A stretch of DNA of 64,000 nt, taken from Fulvia fulva (Eukaryota > Ascomycota > Dothideomycetes > Mycosphaerellales > Mycosphaerellaceae). Position 1 is the stretch's first letter, and each line of letters opens with the position of its first letter. A program made the position numbers and the translations under genes. Location of the stretch: NCBI RefSeq assembly GCF_020509005.1, contig NC_063019.1:3658001-3722000 (forward strand), given 5' to 3'. Below the pieces are notes generated by a model. That model was not told the DNA's origin, did no database searches, and saw only the letters and a list, made by a program, of their open reading frames with translations. Below, piece by piece: positions 34,466 through 43,250 of the stretch.

Positions 34466-35059
34466 ATGCCACGCCGCAAAAAGACTATTGACGACATCGT
34501 CAGCACCGCCACCACCCAGACACAATCGCGTCTTCTAGGCGTACCAGTCGCGGTTCGCAACCGCATCTACGAGCTGGTCTTCAAGAAGGAAGGAACATGC
34601 CATGTCAGTCACCGCCGCAAAGACGGAAACCCCAAAGGTCTTATCAGGGTCCCGGGACTGCTGCTGGCCTGCAAGCAAACGTATGCCGAGTCCGTTCAGC
34701 TCTTCTACGGCAAGACCATCTTCACCTGTAGCGCACCGTACAGACTCGAACAATGGCCCCGCAAGCTGGCGTCGACCCATCGCGTTCTGGTGAAGAAAAT
34801 CATGCTGAGTCCTTATCCCTCGTCTTGGCGTACTGGACAGATGGCTGCGACGTTCAAGTGCGAGGAGGAGAAGTTCTTGAAGATCATCAGAGAGTGGGTC
34901 GTGAAGCGCAAGGAGATCAAGGAGAGAGTGATGGTTGTTGGCAACTATCCTATGCCATTTTACTTCTTCAGACGCGCTCATGCCTTCACGGTGCTGGAGA
35001 ATGGCCGCATGGAGTATGAGTTGATCAAGGACACGGGTCCTCTGTGGCCGAAGACTTGA
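34466..35059 (+). CDS. Fungal hypothetical protein, 2EXR/DUF7730-like (paralogue 1)
   Basis: Single exon, 197 residues. After a basic N-terminus (MPRRKKTIDD) it has the motif GVPVAVRNRIYELVF, then LLLACKQTYAESVQLFYGKTIF. This pair (LP-ELRNRIYEL … LLL-CKQ-AE--LFY) marks a very large, little-understood fungal family (2EXR or DUF7730-type domains). No catalytic residues are known. It is the first of three tandem same-strand paralogues. The C-terminus differs from the others. Confidence 0.7.
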   Translation: MPRRKKTIDDIVSTATTQTQSRLLGVPVAVRNRIYELVFKKEGTCHVSHRRKDGNPKGLIRVPGLLLACKQTYAESVQLFYGKTIFTCSAPYRLEQWPRKLASTHRVLVKKIMLSPYPSSWRTGQMAATFKCEEEKFLKIIREWVVKRKEIKERVMVVGNYPMPFYFFRRAHAFTVLENGRMEYELIKDTGPLWPKT

Positions 35060-35336
35060 GTATGAAGTTCGAGATTCCGGGGTGGTTCAACATGCTGACA
35101 TGTTTAGTCTGAACAGAGCTGATACTCATCACTCTCTCACATGCTGCCCCCTAATAATGTGTTCCCTTTGCGGCATTATACTCTCCTTTCTCTACCATGG
35201 ACACCTCAGAGCAGCATCTACATTACATCAGCCTTCACCAACAGCAAACATCACCAGTCTGATCTACAACACCAACATTCCACAGATTGCACCAATCGCG
35301 AACCCAGCACACTCCTGACGCATACACACGCACACC

Positions 35337-35849
35337 ATGCCGCTCATCAAGAAAAGGCTGAATTTGACAGCAACCAACGACCAGAAAGGCTGCAAATTCC
35401 TGGGACTTCCAGCTGAGCTGCGGAACCGCGTCTACGAACTCACCTTCGAGAAAAGACCATGTGCAGTCCCTAGACGCAGTCTGTCCAACAGCAAAGGCCT
35501 CATGAAAGGACCGGCCCTTCTACTTGTATGCAAGCAAATCCATTGCGAAGCAATCAAGATCTACTACAACAACACTAGTTTCGACTTCGCTAGGATCTAT
35601 CGACTTGAACAATGGATGAGGAAAGTCGGGCCAGTTCATGGTCGCGAGCTGACCGAAGTCGTTCTGTCGGGTGGCACCTGTTGCACACCGGCCGTAAACG
35701 AGAGCTTCTTGGCCTTCAGCAAGGAATGGGCCATTGAGAAGGCGCACGTGAAGGAAGGCGTACTTTTTATGAAGTTGTCTAAAAGTCATCGTTTCACTAT
35801 GTCCCGTGGAGCATCGGAAGATACACCGAGAATGGTGAGTCTCAGCTGA
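35337..35849 (+). CDS. Fungal hypothetical protein, 2EXR/DUF7730-like (paralogue 2)
   Basis: 170 residues as a single exon. It shares GLPAELRNRVYELTF, LLLVCKQIHCEAIKIYY and YRLEQWMRKVG with paralogue 1 (YRLEQWPRKLA there). An alternative reading splices at a GTGAGT near 35,836 to an acceptor at about 35,868, which would change only the last few residues (…PRM|RWH). The function is unknown. The middle part has a CC pair (SGGTCCTPA) not seen in its neighbours. Confidence 0.65.
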   Translation: MPLIKKRLNLTATNDQKGCKFLGLPAELRNRVYELTFEKRPCAVPRRSLSNSKGLMKGPALLLVCKQIHCEAIKIYYNNTSFDFARIYRLEQWMRKVGPVHGRELTEVVLSGGTCCTPAVNESFLAFSKEWAIEKAHVKEGVLFMKLSKSHRFTMSRGASEDTPRMVSLS

Positions 35850-36189
35850 TCACGAGACAATAGAGGTGGCATTGAGTAAGTTCGTCTCTCACGGCACTCA
35901 AAGTGTTCGCTGACCGGGAGTTCAAGGCATCTTCCGAGTCCTGCATCGATTGCGGAACAGACGACCCGATACAAGCACTAGCTCAAAATCCACGGCGAGT
36001 GAGTGCAAACAGCATAGCGAGCGATGTGCTTTCTGAAACGATGTGGCTGGGAGGAGTGAGCAGAAGTGAGATTGGCCTCATGACCATATTACGGCAAAGC
36101 TCACCTGGCCATACGATAGCTCTTTCCTTTCCTTGTCTCCTACTATGCATACATACATCCTTTAAACACTTCCACCATCGATACAGACC
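35850..36189. other. Intergenic region between paralogues 2 and 3
   Basis: About 340 bases; a short open frame (35,903-36,283) runs through it but overlaps the next gene out of frame and is not called. Confidence 0.4.
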
Positions 36190-36908
36190 ATGCCTACCAG
36201 TAGCCCGAGCCGGACAAGTCGAGCGAAGCTGTTCACCAAGATCCAGGGCGCTCCAGCTACACAGCACGGCTGTCGACTCTTGAATCTGCCACCCGAGCTA
36301 CGAAACAGGATCTACCACTTTGCCTTACAAGACGACATCTCTTACATTCTACGGGAGACGGTCAAGCGCAAGAGACTTCATACTATCAAGCCAACTGCTC
36401 CTGGTCTGGTACTCACCTGTCGTCAAACCCACGCCGAAGCAATTCGAATGCTATACCGACAAGCCCACTTCACCTTCGATACCGCCGATTTACTGAACAA
36501 GTGGACCAAGAAGATTGGATTCCAGCGTCTCCAGCTAGTCAAAGTACTTCGCATCAAAAGCCCGGCGCCGACTTTGGCAGTCATGATGAAAGCATACTGG
36601 AAACCTCGTGCCGCATTGACAGAGTTCGCTACGGATGCTGAACAAGCTCTCCAGGTGGTGAAGGAAGGGACTTACCTTGGTGGGACTGTGCTGAAGACTG
36701 ATCTGTACATGCCGGCAAGAATGATGGGTATTACCTGGACCGCCCGGCCACTTGAGCTGGTCACTGAGTACTTGAAGACTGCAGATGATAGGTAAGGAGC
36801 TCTTCCCTGTGCCCGTGGCAGAAGTGCTGACAATGGAACAGATTACTGTCGCGAGAGACGTACCAGGCTTGCGAGATGTTGAGTCGTGAGAGGGCGAAGA
36901 AGTGTTGA
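36190..36908 (+). CDS. Fungal hypothetical protein, 2EXR/DUF7730-like (paralogue 3)
   Basis: Two exons, 36190-36791 and 36842-36908, with a 50-nt intron (GTAAGG…CAG); 222 residues. It shares NLPPELRNRIYHFAL and LVLTCRQTHAEAIRMLYRQAHF with paralogues 1 and 2. Without splicing, a stop follows at …TADDR; splicing adds LLSRETYQACEMLSRER…C, a helical tail. The function is unknown. The cluster of three suggests local duplication followed by divergence. Confidence 0.7.
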
Positions 36909-37116
36909 GCACTGGACACCCTGGGATCGGATCATGGACGATGACTTGATGGGCACGGACGTGCTTGATGATCTTGCGGGAAATTCTTGGAGAAGTGGCT
37001 GCCGACAACATGCATGTCGCTGGACACTAGATTTGAGAGGAGTGTATTTTATGACGAGCTGCGTCTGTTGATCCGCCTTGCCTTCGTCTCTGCGAGCGTA
37101 TTAGGGTGCAAAGAAG

Positions 37117-37587
37117 CTATTGCCCGTCTTCAGCATCTTGCTTGCCTGTCCGCACCATTTCCTGTATCTCCTGCCTGTGCCAAACTACGTCAAACCCCAA
37201 CTTCAGCAGAACGAATGGCATATAGAGCCCTTGCACCGCCCTCCTCAACACCTTCGGTCGCACGTTCTCAAACTTGTAGCTCAGTCGTCCTTGAGTTACC
37301 ACCTCCCATATACTCTGAACAGGAAGCAGGACTACCCGAAGCATTAAGATGGGGAAGCAGACCAGTTGCACTGCCTTACGAAGCGACAGATTGTGAATGT
37401 CCTCAAACAGCCACCAGCCGATGGCGTTATCAGCTCGTTCAAAGAAGCTTCGCATTGGAACTTGCTCTGGTCCAAGTTCGTGTTCGTAGTAGTCGGATAG
37501 TGATTTTTCCTTTTCACCGGCCCGGCGGCGAGTGACGAGGCTTCGACGGCCGGTGGCAGTGATGGTGGTTCTCCACTTTCGTTCCAT
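37117..37587 (-). CDS. Hypothetical protein with hydrophobic segments
   Basis: Single exon, 156 residues. The N-terminus is basic (MERKWRTTITATGRRSL). The centre carries two moderately hydrophobic stretches (LVCFPILMLRVVLLPVQSIW and AVQGLYMPFVLLKLGFDVVW) separated by a basic loop. It could be a small membrane or membrane-associated protein. I do not recognise the family. Codon use looks coding-like and the frame is long for chance. It is convergent with paralogue 3. Confidence 0.5.
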   Translation of the reverse strand: MERKWRTTITATGRRSLVTRRRAGEKEKSLSDYYEHELGPEQVPMRSFFERADNAIGWWLFEDIHNLSLRKAVQLVCFPILMLRVVLLPVQSIWEVVTQGRLSYKFENVRPKVLRRAVQGLYMPFVLLKLGFDVVWHRQEIQEMVRTGKQDAEDGQ

Positions 37588-38210
37588 GGCGTGTACCGGA
37601 AGTGAATGCCACAGCAGCGACGTTGCGGTAGATGATGGTGAGAGTCCAGGGTACTGCTACCTCCTAAATCAGACGCTCCTTGAGAAAGGTTGGTCAGGTG
37701 ACCAGCCAGCTCGGAAAGGGTGGCTTGACAGCAGCGGTTTGATGTAGGAGGTAGGGGCACTCAGCGATTCGTTGTTCCCGAGATGGTAGCCGAGCGCTTG
37801 GCGTCCTGGTAAGACGGCGTGGACGGACAAGAGCTGTCTATGTGAGGCACAGTCCTTGGCCGCCGAGCTCCTCGGAATGCAACGGCGCGTGAGAACGTCG
37901 ATCAGTAGCCGCCATCCACACTGCTTGAACATGTGAGTGGGTTAGTTGAAAGAATGCGTTCGCTTTCACGTTAGTCACTGCGCCGCATGAACATGATGGA
38001 TTGAAGAATCGTTCGTCAACCCGCGCGGTACAGGGACAGATAGTCCTCGGTTGAAGAGGCGACCGACTAGAATACGTGAAAAGGACGTGTCGTCGTGATT
38101 GCAGGAATCTGGTTGTCTCAGGCGCGCTAAGCCACTAGCTGCCGCAAGGCTCCACTTGCGTTTCCTACACTGCGACCAATTCTCTCTTGCAACTCTCTCT
38201 TCTGCTCTCC
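37588..38210. other. Intergenic region upstream of the U2 snRNA gene
   Basis: About 620 bases. It should contain the promoters of the minus-strand protein and of U2 RNA. A CCAAT box lies at 38,176-38,180, about 35 bases before the probable U2 start. No other gene seen. Confidence 0.4.
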
Positions 38211-38215
38211 AGCTC

Positions 38216-38267
38216 GTAAGTTTTTTCCACCCCAACCACCACATTTCCACCGCTAACATCGTCGCAG
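38216..38267 (+). other. Intron 1 of U2 snRNA (52 nt)
   Basis: GTAAGT donor, GCTAAC branch site, CAG acceptor. Confidence 0.8.
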
Positions 38268-38271
38268 TCTT

Positions 38272-38328
38272 GTGAGTTTTCACCCTCGCCCTCCCTGCTG
38301 GAGGAGACCACTTGCTGACTCTCTCCAG
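38272..38328 (+). other. Intron 2 of U2 snRNA (57 nt)
   Basis: GTGAGT donor, GCTGAC branch site, CAG acceptor. It is preceded by the 4-nt exon TCTT. Confidence 0.8.
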
Positions 38329-38348
38329 TGCCTTTTGGCTTAGATCAA

Positions 38349-38401
38349 GTCAGTACAACCACTCGACTTCATACACCAGCAACCCCGACTGACACTCGCA
38401 G
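38349..38401 (+). other. Intron 3 of U2 snRNA (53 nt)
   Basis: GTCAGT donor, GACTGAC branch site, CAG acceptor. Removing it joins GATCAA to GTGTAGTATC exactly. Confidence 0.9.
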
Positions 38402-38555
38402 GTGTAGTATCTGTTCTTTTCAGTTTAATCTCTGAAACGAGTCTACGGACTCATTCAAGATTCTTCTCATTTTTGGGACTCGTTGCCAGGCCGCTCAGCT
38501 TGCCGATGCTTGGTGACGCTGTGTCGCTGATATCGCACTGCCTTCAGCCGACGCG

Positions 38556-39160
38556 AACACTTTTTCATCAGGCGCATTGGCTGCACGCTGTGCTCTGGAG
38601 AAGAGATGTCATCACCTCGCACAAGCGATGGTACCTGACAGAAGAACCTGCTGCTGTTTCACGAATCATGCACGCTACCATCCCTGTCCCTTCAACGTGC
38701 AGACTTTGTCGGTGGTGCTCCAGGGCAGCAACTTCATGGTGCCACCTTCAGTTCACACACCACACTTCGTCCCACTGGACGCTCGCAAGAACGCACCACA
38801 TTTCGGCCTGCAACTGCGGTCACCACCTTGGCACTTGCTGCCGCAATGGGAGATCACCGTGACAAGCGTAAGCAACGACCTTGATCCCTGACTGAACCCT
38901 CGTCGACAGCCCATGTATGGAATGAGCATGAAATTGGATTTGTCGCACATGCTTGGACGGCAGTCAAGTCCACCCGGGCGCGCCGGAAGAAGCACAAGGT
39001 GCCTGCCGGTGCTGTGATAATCACATCGGTGTTATACGCGGGCATCCATAAGAGCTGTCCCAGAGTCCAAATACTTCAAATGTCACCATCTTCGTTCGCC
39101 AGACCCTCATAACGACACGAGAGCTGCCACTCCTTACAGCCTCGGAGACCGACCGACATC
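38556..39160. other. Intergenic region, U2 to GH47
   Basis: About 600 bases between the U2 3' end and the mannosidase start. Overlapping open frames (38,473-38,891) cover U2 itself and are not genes. Confidence 0.45.
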
Positions 39161-41249
39161 ATGCGTACATCAGGCCTATCTCTGGCTGTAGCATTCGGCC
39201 TGCAAGCAGTAACGATATCTGCTCAAGACGACCTCAAGACGAACACCAACGGTCTCGCGTACCCTAAGCAGCGAGGCTTGGATTACGACTACACCAGCTT
39301 TCCGCAAGATCAGCAAGAGCGAGCAGATGCCGTGATAGAGCAGTTCAGGTTCGCTTGGGATGGATACTACCAATACGCCTACCCACACGACAGCCTCCAT
39401 CCGAAGGACAACACCTACCGCGATGACCGCAATGGATGGGGCTTGACGATGGTGGACGGGCTGGACACGGCTATCATCATGGAGCAGCAAGATATCGTGG
39501 ACATTATACTCAACGTAGGTGGAGCAAGCATGTCTAACGACTGATGATGCACGCTCACCGCGCCTCTCACAGTTCATTCCTACTATTGACTTTACCAAGA
39601 CCAACGCCGAACTGAACGAAGTCTTTCCTGCTGCGACACCGTTGTACACCAGCGTGTTCGAGACGACCATTCGATACCTTGGTGGCCTCTTGGGGGCCTA
39701 CGATCTGCTGACGGGGCCTTTCAAACACATGGTGAAGGATGACAGCCAAGTCGATGCACTTCTATCACAAGCCGTCTCTCTTGCAGACACGCTGAAGTTC
39801 GCCTTCGACACGGCAAGTGGCCTTCCTATCAATAATGTCTTTGTCGACAACCAGACTTTCACGAACTATGATGTCGGCGAGGATGGCATCCAGTATACAG
39901 GCCTTGCAGTTCTCGGCACTCTTGTCTTGGAGTGGCAGCACCTTTCTGATCTCACTGGCGATCCAACGTACGGCGCACTTGCTCAAAAGGCAGAATCGTA
40001 CTGGTTTGAAGCAGATGAGGTTTGGCCCGGTCTCACGGGAGGCCTTTTCAGCGTTGCTAATGGCTCAGTTATGGACGACTATGGTGGCTGGACTTCCGGC
40101 AACGATAGTGCCTATGAGTACCTGATCAAGATGTACGCATACGACCCCGAACGCTACGGCAACTACAGTGAGCGCTGGCAAGCCGCCGCAGACTCTACCA
40201 TCAAGCACCTCATGAGCAGCCCAAATTCTCGTCCAGATCTCACCATGGCAGGCACGTTCGCTGGGAGAACTGTCCAAAACTCCAGCCAACAGCTTGCTTG
40301 CTTCATTGGTGGTAACTTTTTGCTAGGCAGCACCATCTACGACAGAGACGACTACCTCGATGCTGGCCTGAAGTTCAGCGAGTTCTGCGCAAATGGCTAT
40401 AGATACACCCCTTCAGGCATAGGTCCAGTGCTCTATAGCTGGAACGAGACAGTCCTGGCGGGCGCCAACTATATCAATCAGACTGACCAATACGAGCGCG
40501 CCGGCTGGTTCATCGACGAGAACCTAGCCTACGGTGGTGGCCAGACTCCCGAAGCTATCGAGAGCTGGTACTACGCCTATCAGACAACGGGTGACCAATA
40601 CTGGCGCGACGTCGCCTGGGCGTACACAGTCGCGCAGAACCGGACGTCTCGTGTCGGATCTGGCTTCGCCAGTGTCAGGAACATCTACAAGGCCGACGGT
40701 GGAGGTACAGGCAACTACATGGCGAGCTTCATGCTGGCAGAGACTTTGAAATATCAGTTCATGATTCAGAGCCCGAAGGATGGAGAATGGAACGTGCAGC
40801 ATGGAAAGGAAAACAAGAACACCTTCGTGTACAACACCGAGGCGCACCCGTTCAAGGTGGCGACCAAGCGGCCGGTGTAGGTTGATACCGCCAGGGTAGA
40901 CTTACGGAGCACAGAACGGACTTCGTGGTAATGTGCTGATTGTAGTTCTAGTTTGAAAACCTTCCACGTCGACAACAAGGACAAGTCGAAGGTCGAAGCT
41001 GAGGCAGCGGAAGACAAGGGCCATGATGCCGATGAGGAAGAGGAGGAGGAGGAGGAGGATGAGCAAGATCGTGTGTCAGACAGCCCACCGACTCACAGTG
41101 CAATGCAGCCCTTCCAGCCCTCTGGCAGTGGCCTTCTCCTGATACTGGTCTTGTTCTGCTTCACCTTTGCTGTTATGGCGCGACGTCGGTTTGGACGGCC
41201 TTCGGCGGTGGTGATGGCTGAGGATAAGGACGTCTATAAAGACAGCTAG
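39161..41249 (+). CDS. GH47 alpha-1,2-mannosidase with C-terminal membrane segment
   Basis: Exons 39161-39514, 39573-40876 and about 40946-41249; 653 residues. The signal peptide is MRTSGLSLAVAFGLQ. The GH47 barrel shows LTMVDGLDTAIIM, ETTIRYLGGLLGAYDL, WYYAYQTTGDQYW and the closing NTEAHPF motif, whose Thr helps bind calcium. The family trims mannose from N-glycans, in processing or ER-associated degradation. Without the last intron the protein stops 9 residues after NTEAHPF. Splicing at GTAGGT (40877) adds SLKTFHVDNKDK, a very acidic run (EEEEEEEEDEQD) and a hydrophobic helix (GLLLILVLFCFTFAVMARRR). The acceptor could be 40945 or 40951; both keep the frame. Confidence 0.85.
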
Positions 41250-41564
41250 TGAGTGTCATTGAGAATAAGTCAGCGCGATGCATAGACACAACTTACGATG
41301 TGGGAGCTATGGTATTGATGCTGGAAGGAGCCCTCGGCAATGGGTTGACGCTGGCTTGGCGGAATTCGGCTGCTCTGACATCACGACTTTTGTTTGGATC
41401 CACTTCAACCTCTGCTTTGGAATCGCCGGCACGGTTGAGCTCACTTTGTCATGATGCGTTCAGGGCCTTGCGAAACGCGGCCGCGATGGTTTTAGTAAGT
41501 GGAAGTGTTCCTTTGTCGTGTGTCTCCCTACGCCTTTCCATCTATTTCATGCTGGTAAGACGAG
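41250..41564. other. Intergenic region, GH47 to SNG1-like
   Basis: About 315 bases with the promoter of the SNG1-like gene; nothing else seen. Confidence 0.4.
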
Positions 41565-43205
41565 ATGTCCAGCTTCACGCGCGCTGGCGTCGGAAGAGGA
41601 GGACCGTTGGTTGGAGGCGATGAAGCGCCTATCAGAATGAACCATGCGAATGTGCACAACGCCACGAACACAAATGCATCACAGGACGACTCGAGTGACA
41701 GCACGCGACGCGGCCCGCTATCAAACGGCAAGGACCACGAGAAAGATGAGAGAGCCGGGTCTGGCAGTAAGGGCGACAACGGCTTCAAGGATCAGGGACA
41801 AGACCAGGATGGACAGGATGCAGAACAACAAGACGAGCAGCCCAAACCAGTAGGCTTCTGGCACCCGAGCCTGAAACATGTACGACGCGAAGCAATGACA
41901 AAATGGACGATCACAACCGCCGTTCTGATGACCTTCATCCTGAGCGTTTTATCGATCTACTGGGGTGTCTTCTACCATGTAGAACAGAACCTCTCAAGCC
42001 TGGTAGTCTACGTGATTGACTTCGACGGCCAGGTTGCACCATATAACACCACTGGTATACAGCCTCTCGTAGGTCCAACGATTGTGCGACTGGCGAACGA
42101 GATGGTAGCCAGCGGGGAACCTCATCTTGGGTTTGGGAGTCTGCCTGTTGAAGACTTCGAGTACGACCCCATCCAGGTCCGTCAAGCGGTGTACGACTTC
42201 GACGCATGGGCTGCAATCATCATCAATCCCAATGCAACCGCGATGCTGTAATCCGCAGTCCAGAGCGAAAACACCTCCTACGACCCTATGGGCGCATGCC
42301 AACTGATCTACCAAGATGCACGCAACGACACGAACTGGTTCGATTTCATCTACCCACAACTAGTGCCCTTCATGACCGAAGCCACCACGATGGTCGGCCA
42401 AGAATGGACAAGGATGGTCCTACAAAACGCCACATCCTACAACACCCTTCTCGCAAACATTGCAAACGTCCCGCAAGCCCTCAGCCCAGCCATCGGATTC
42501 AGCATGTACAACCTCCGACCCTTCTACCCATACACCAGCATCCCCGCGGTCTCGATTGGATTGATCTACCTAATCATCATATCCTTCTTCAGCTTCGCAT
42601 TCTACCTTCCCATCCACTTCAAATACCTTAAACCGGAGGGGCACCTGCCGTTGAAGTTTCCACACCTTGTCATCTGGCGCTGGTGCAGCACGATTTCGGC
42701 ATATTCCATGCTGAGCTTGGCGTATTCGCTTATCTCCCTGGCGTTCCAGATCAACTACTCGGGTGGGAATCCAGTCACGTCTCAGACAGAGCCGACACTC
42801 ATTGAGTATGGCAATCCGGACGCCTATGGCAAGGGGACGTTCCTGGTGTATTGGATGCTGAACTTCTTCGGGACGATTGCATTGGGGTTGGCGTGTGAGA
42901 ATGCTGCGATCTTCGTGGGGCAGCCTTGGACGGGGTTGTGGTTGATTTTTTGGGTTATTACGAATGTCTCGACAGCGTTTTACGATATTGATATCGAACC
43001 TGGCTTCTATCGATGGGGGTATGCGTGGCCGTTGCATTATGTTGTGGAGGGGTCAAGGCAGATTTTGTTTGATTTGCATAGCAGGATTGGGCTGGATTTT
43101 GGAGTGTTGATTGCGTGGGGTGCGGTCAATACGGCGGTGTTTCCGATTGCGTGTTGGTTTATGAGGTGGAAGTCGAAGCATCATGTGCATGAGTATTCTA
43201 AGTAG
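41565..43205 (+). pseudogene. SNG1-like membrane protein (DUF3533) with one in-frame stop
   Basis: One continuous frame from ATG 41565 to TAG 43203-43205 (546 codons), interrupted only by TAA at 42249-42251. The N-terminal 95 residues are disordered and Asp/Gln-rich. A first membrane helix (ITTAVLMTFILSVLSIYWGVF) precedes a large luminal loop, and several helices follow (IPAVSIGLIYLIIISFFSFAF, LNFFGTIALGLACENAAIF, and others). This matches SNG1/DUF3533 proteins (yeast Sng1p, nitrosoguanidine resistance; plasma-membrane lipid asymmetry). The stop lies in the loop (…NPNATAML*SAVQSEN…), where CAA (Gln) would fit. It cannot be an intron, since GTAATCCGCAG is only 11 nt. The rest of the frame is intact, so the loss may be recent, or the stop is read through. 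Confidence 0.75.
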
Positions 43206-43250
43206 GGCGGAGCTATGGGCTACAATTGCTTCGGAAAGGAGGACGACCCT

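Larger units (their letters stand above)
38211..38555 (+). ncRNA. U2: U2 spliceosomal snRNA gene interrupted by three introns
   Basis: Exons are about 38211-38215, 38268-38271, 38329-38348 and 38402 to about 38555; mature RNA about 183-190 nt. Joined, they read CTCTCTTTGCCTTTTGGC, then TTAGATCAAGTGTAGTATCT, the near-invariant U2 5' region. Stem-loop I (TCT…AGA, GCC…GGC), the branch-site recognition GTAGTA (38404-38409), stem IIa (TTTCAG…CTGAAA), stem IIb (GAGTC…GACTC), an Sm site ATTTTTGG (38469-38476), stem III (38482-38491 with 38508-38517) and stem-loop IV (GTCGCTGA…TCAG-CGAC, loop TATCGCACTGCC) are all present in order. U2 pairs with the intron branch site and with U6 in the spliceosome. 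The 5' end is uncertain by a few bases; the A at 38211 is my choice. Confidence 0.9.

Noticed and set aside
38473..38891. Two overlapping open frames of 104-129 codons
   Set aside because: They overlap the U2 RNA, use different frames and have no recognisable domain.
42248..42258. Possible intron removing the SNG1 stop (GTAATCCGCAG)
   Set aside because: Eleven bases cannot form a lariat.
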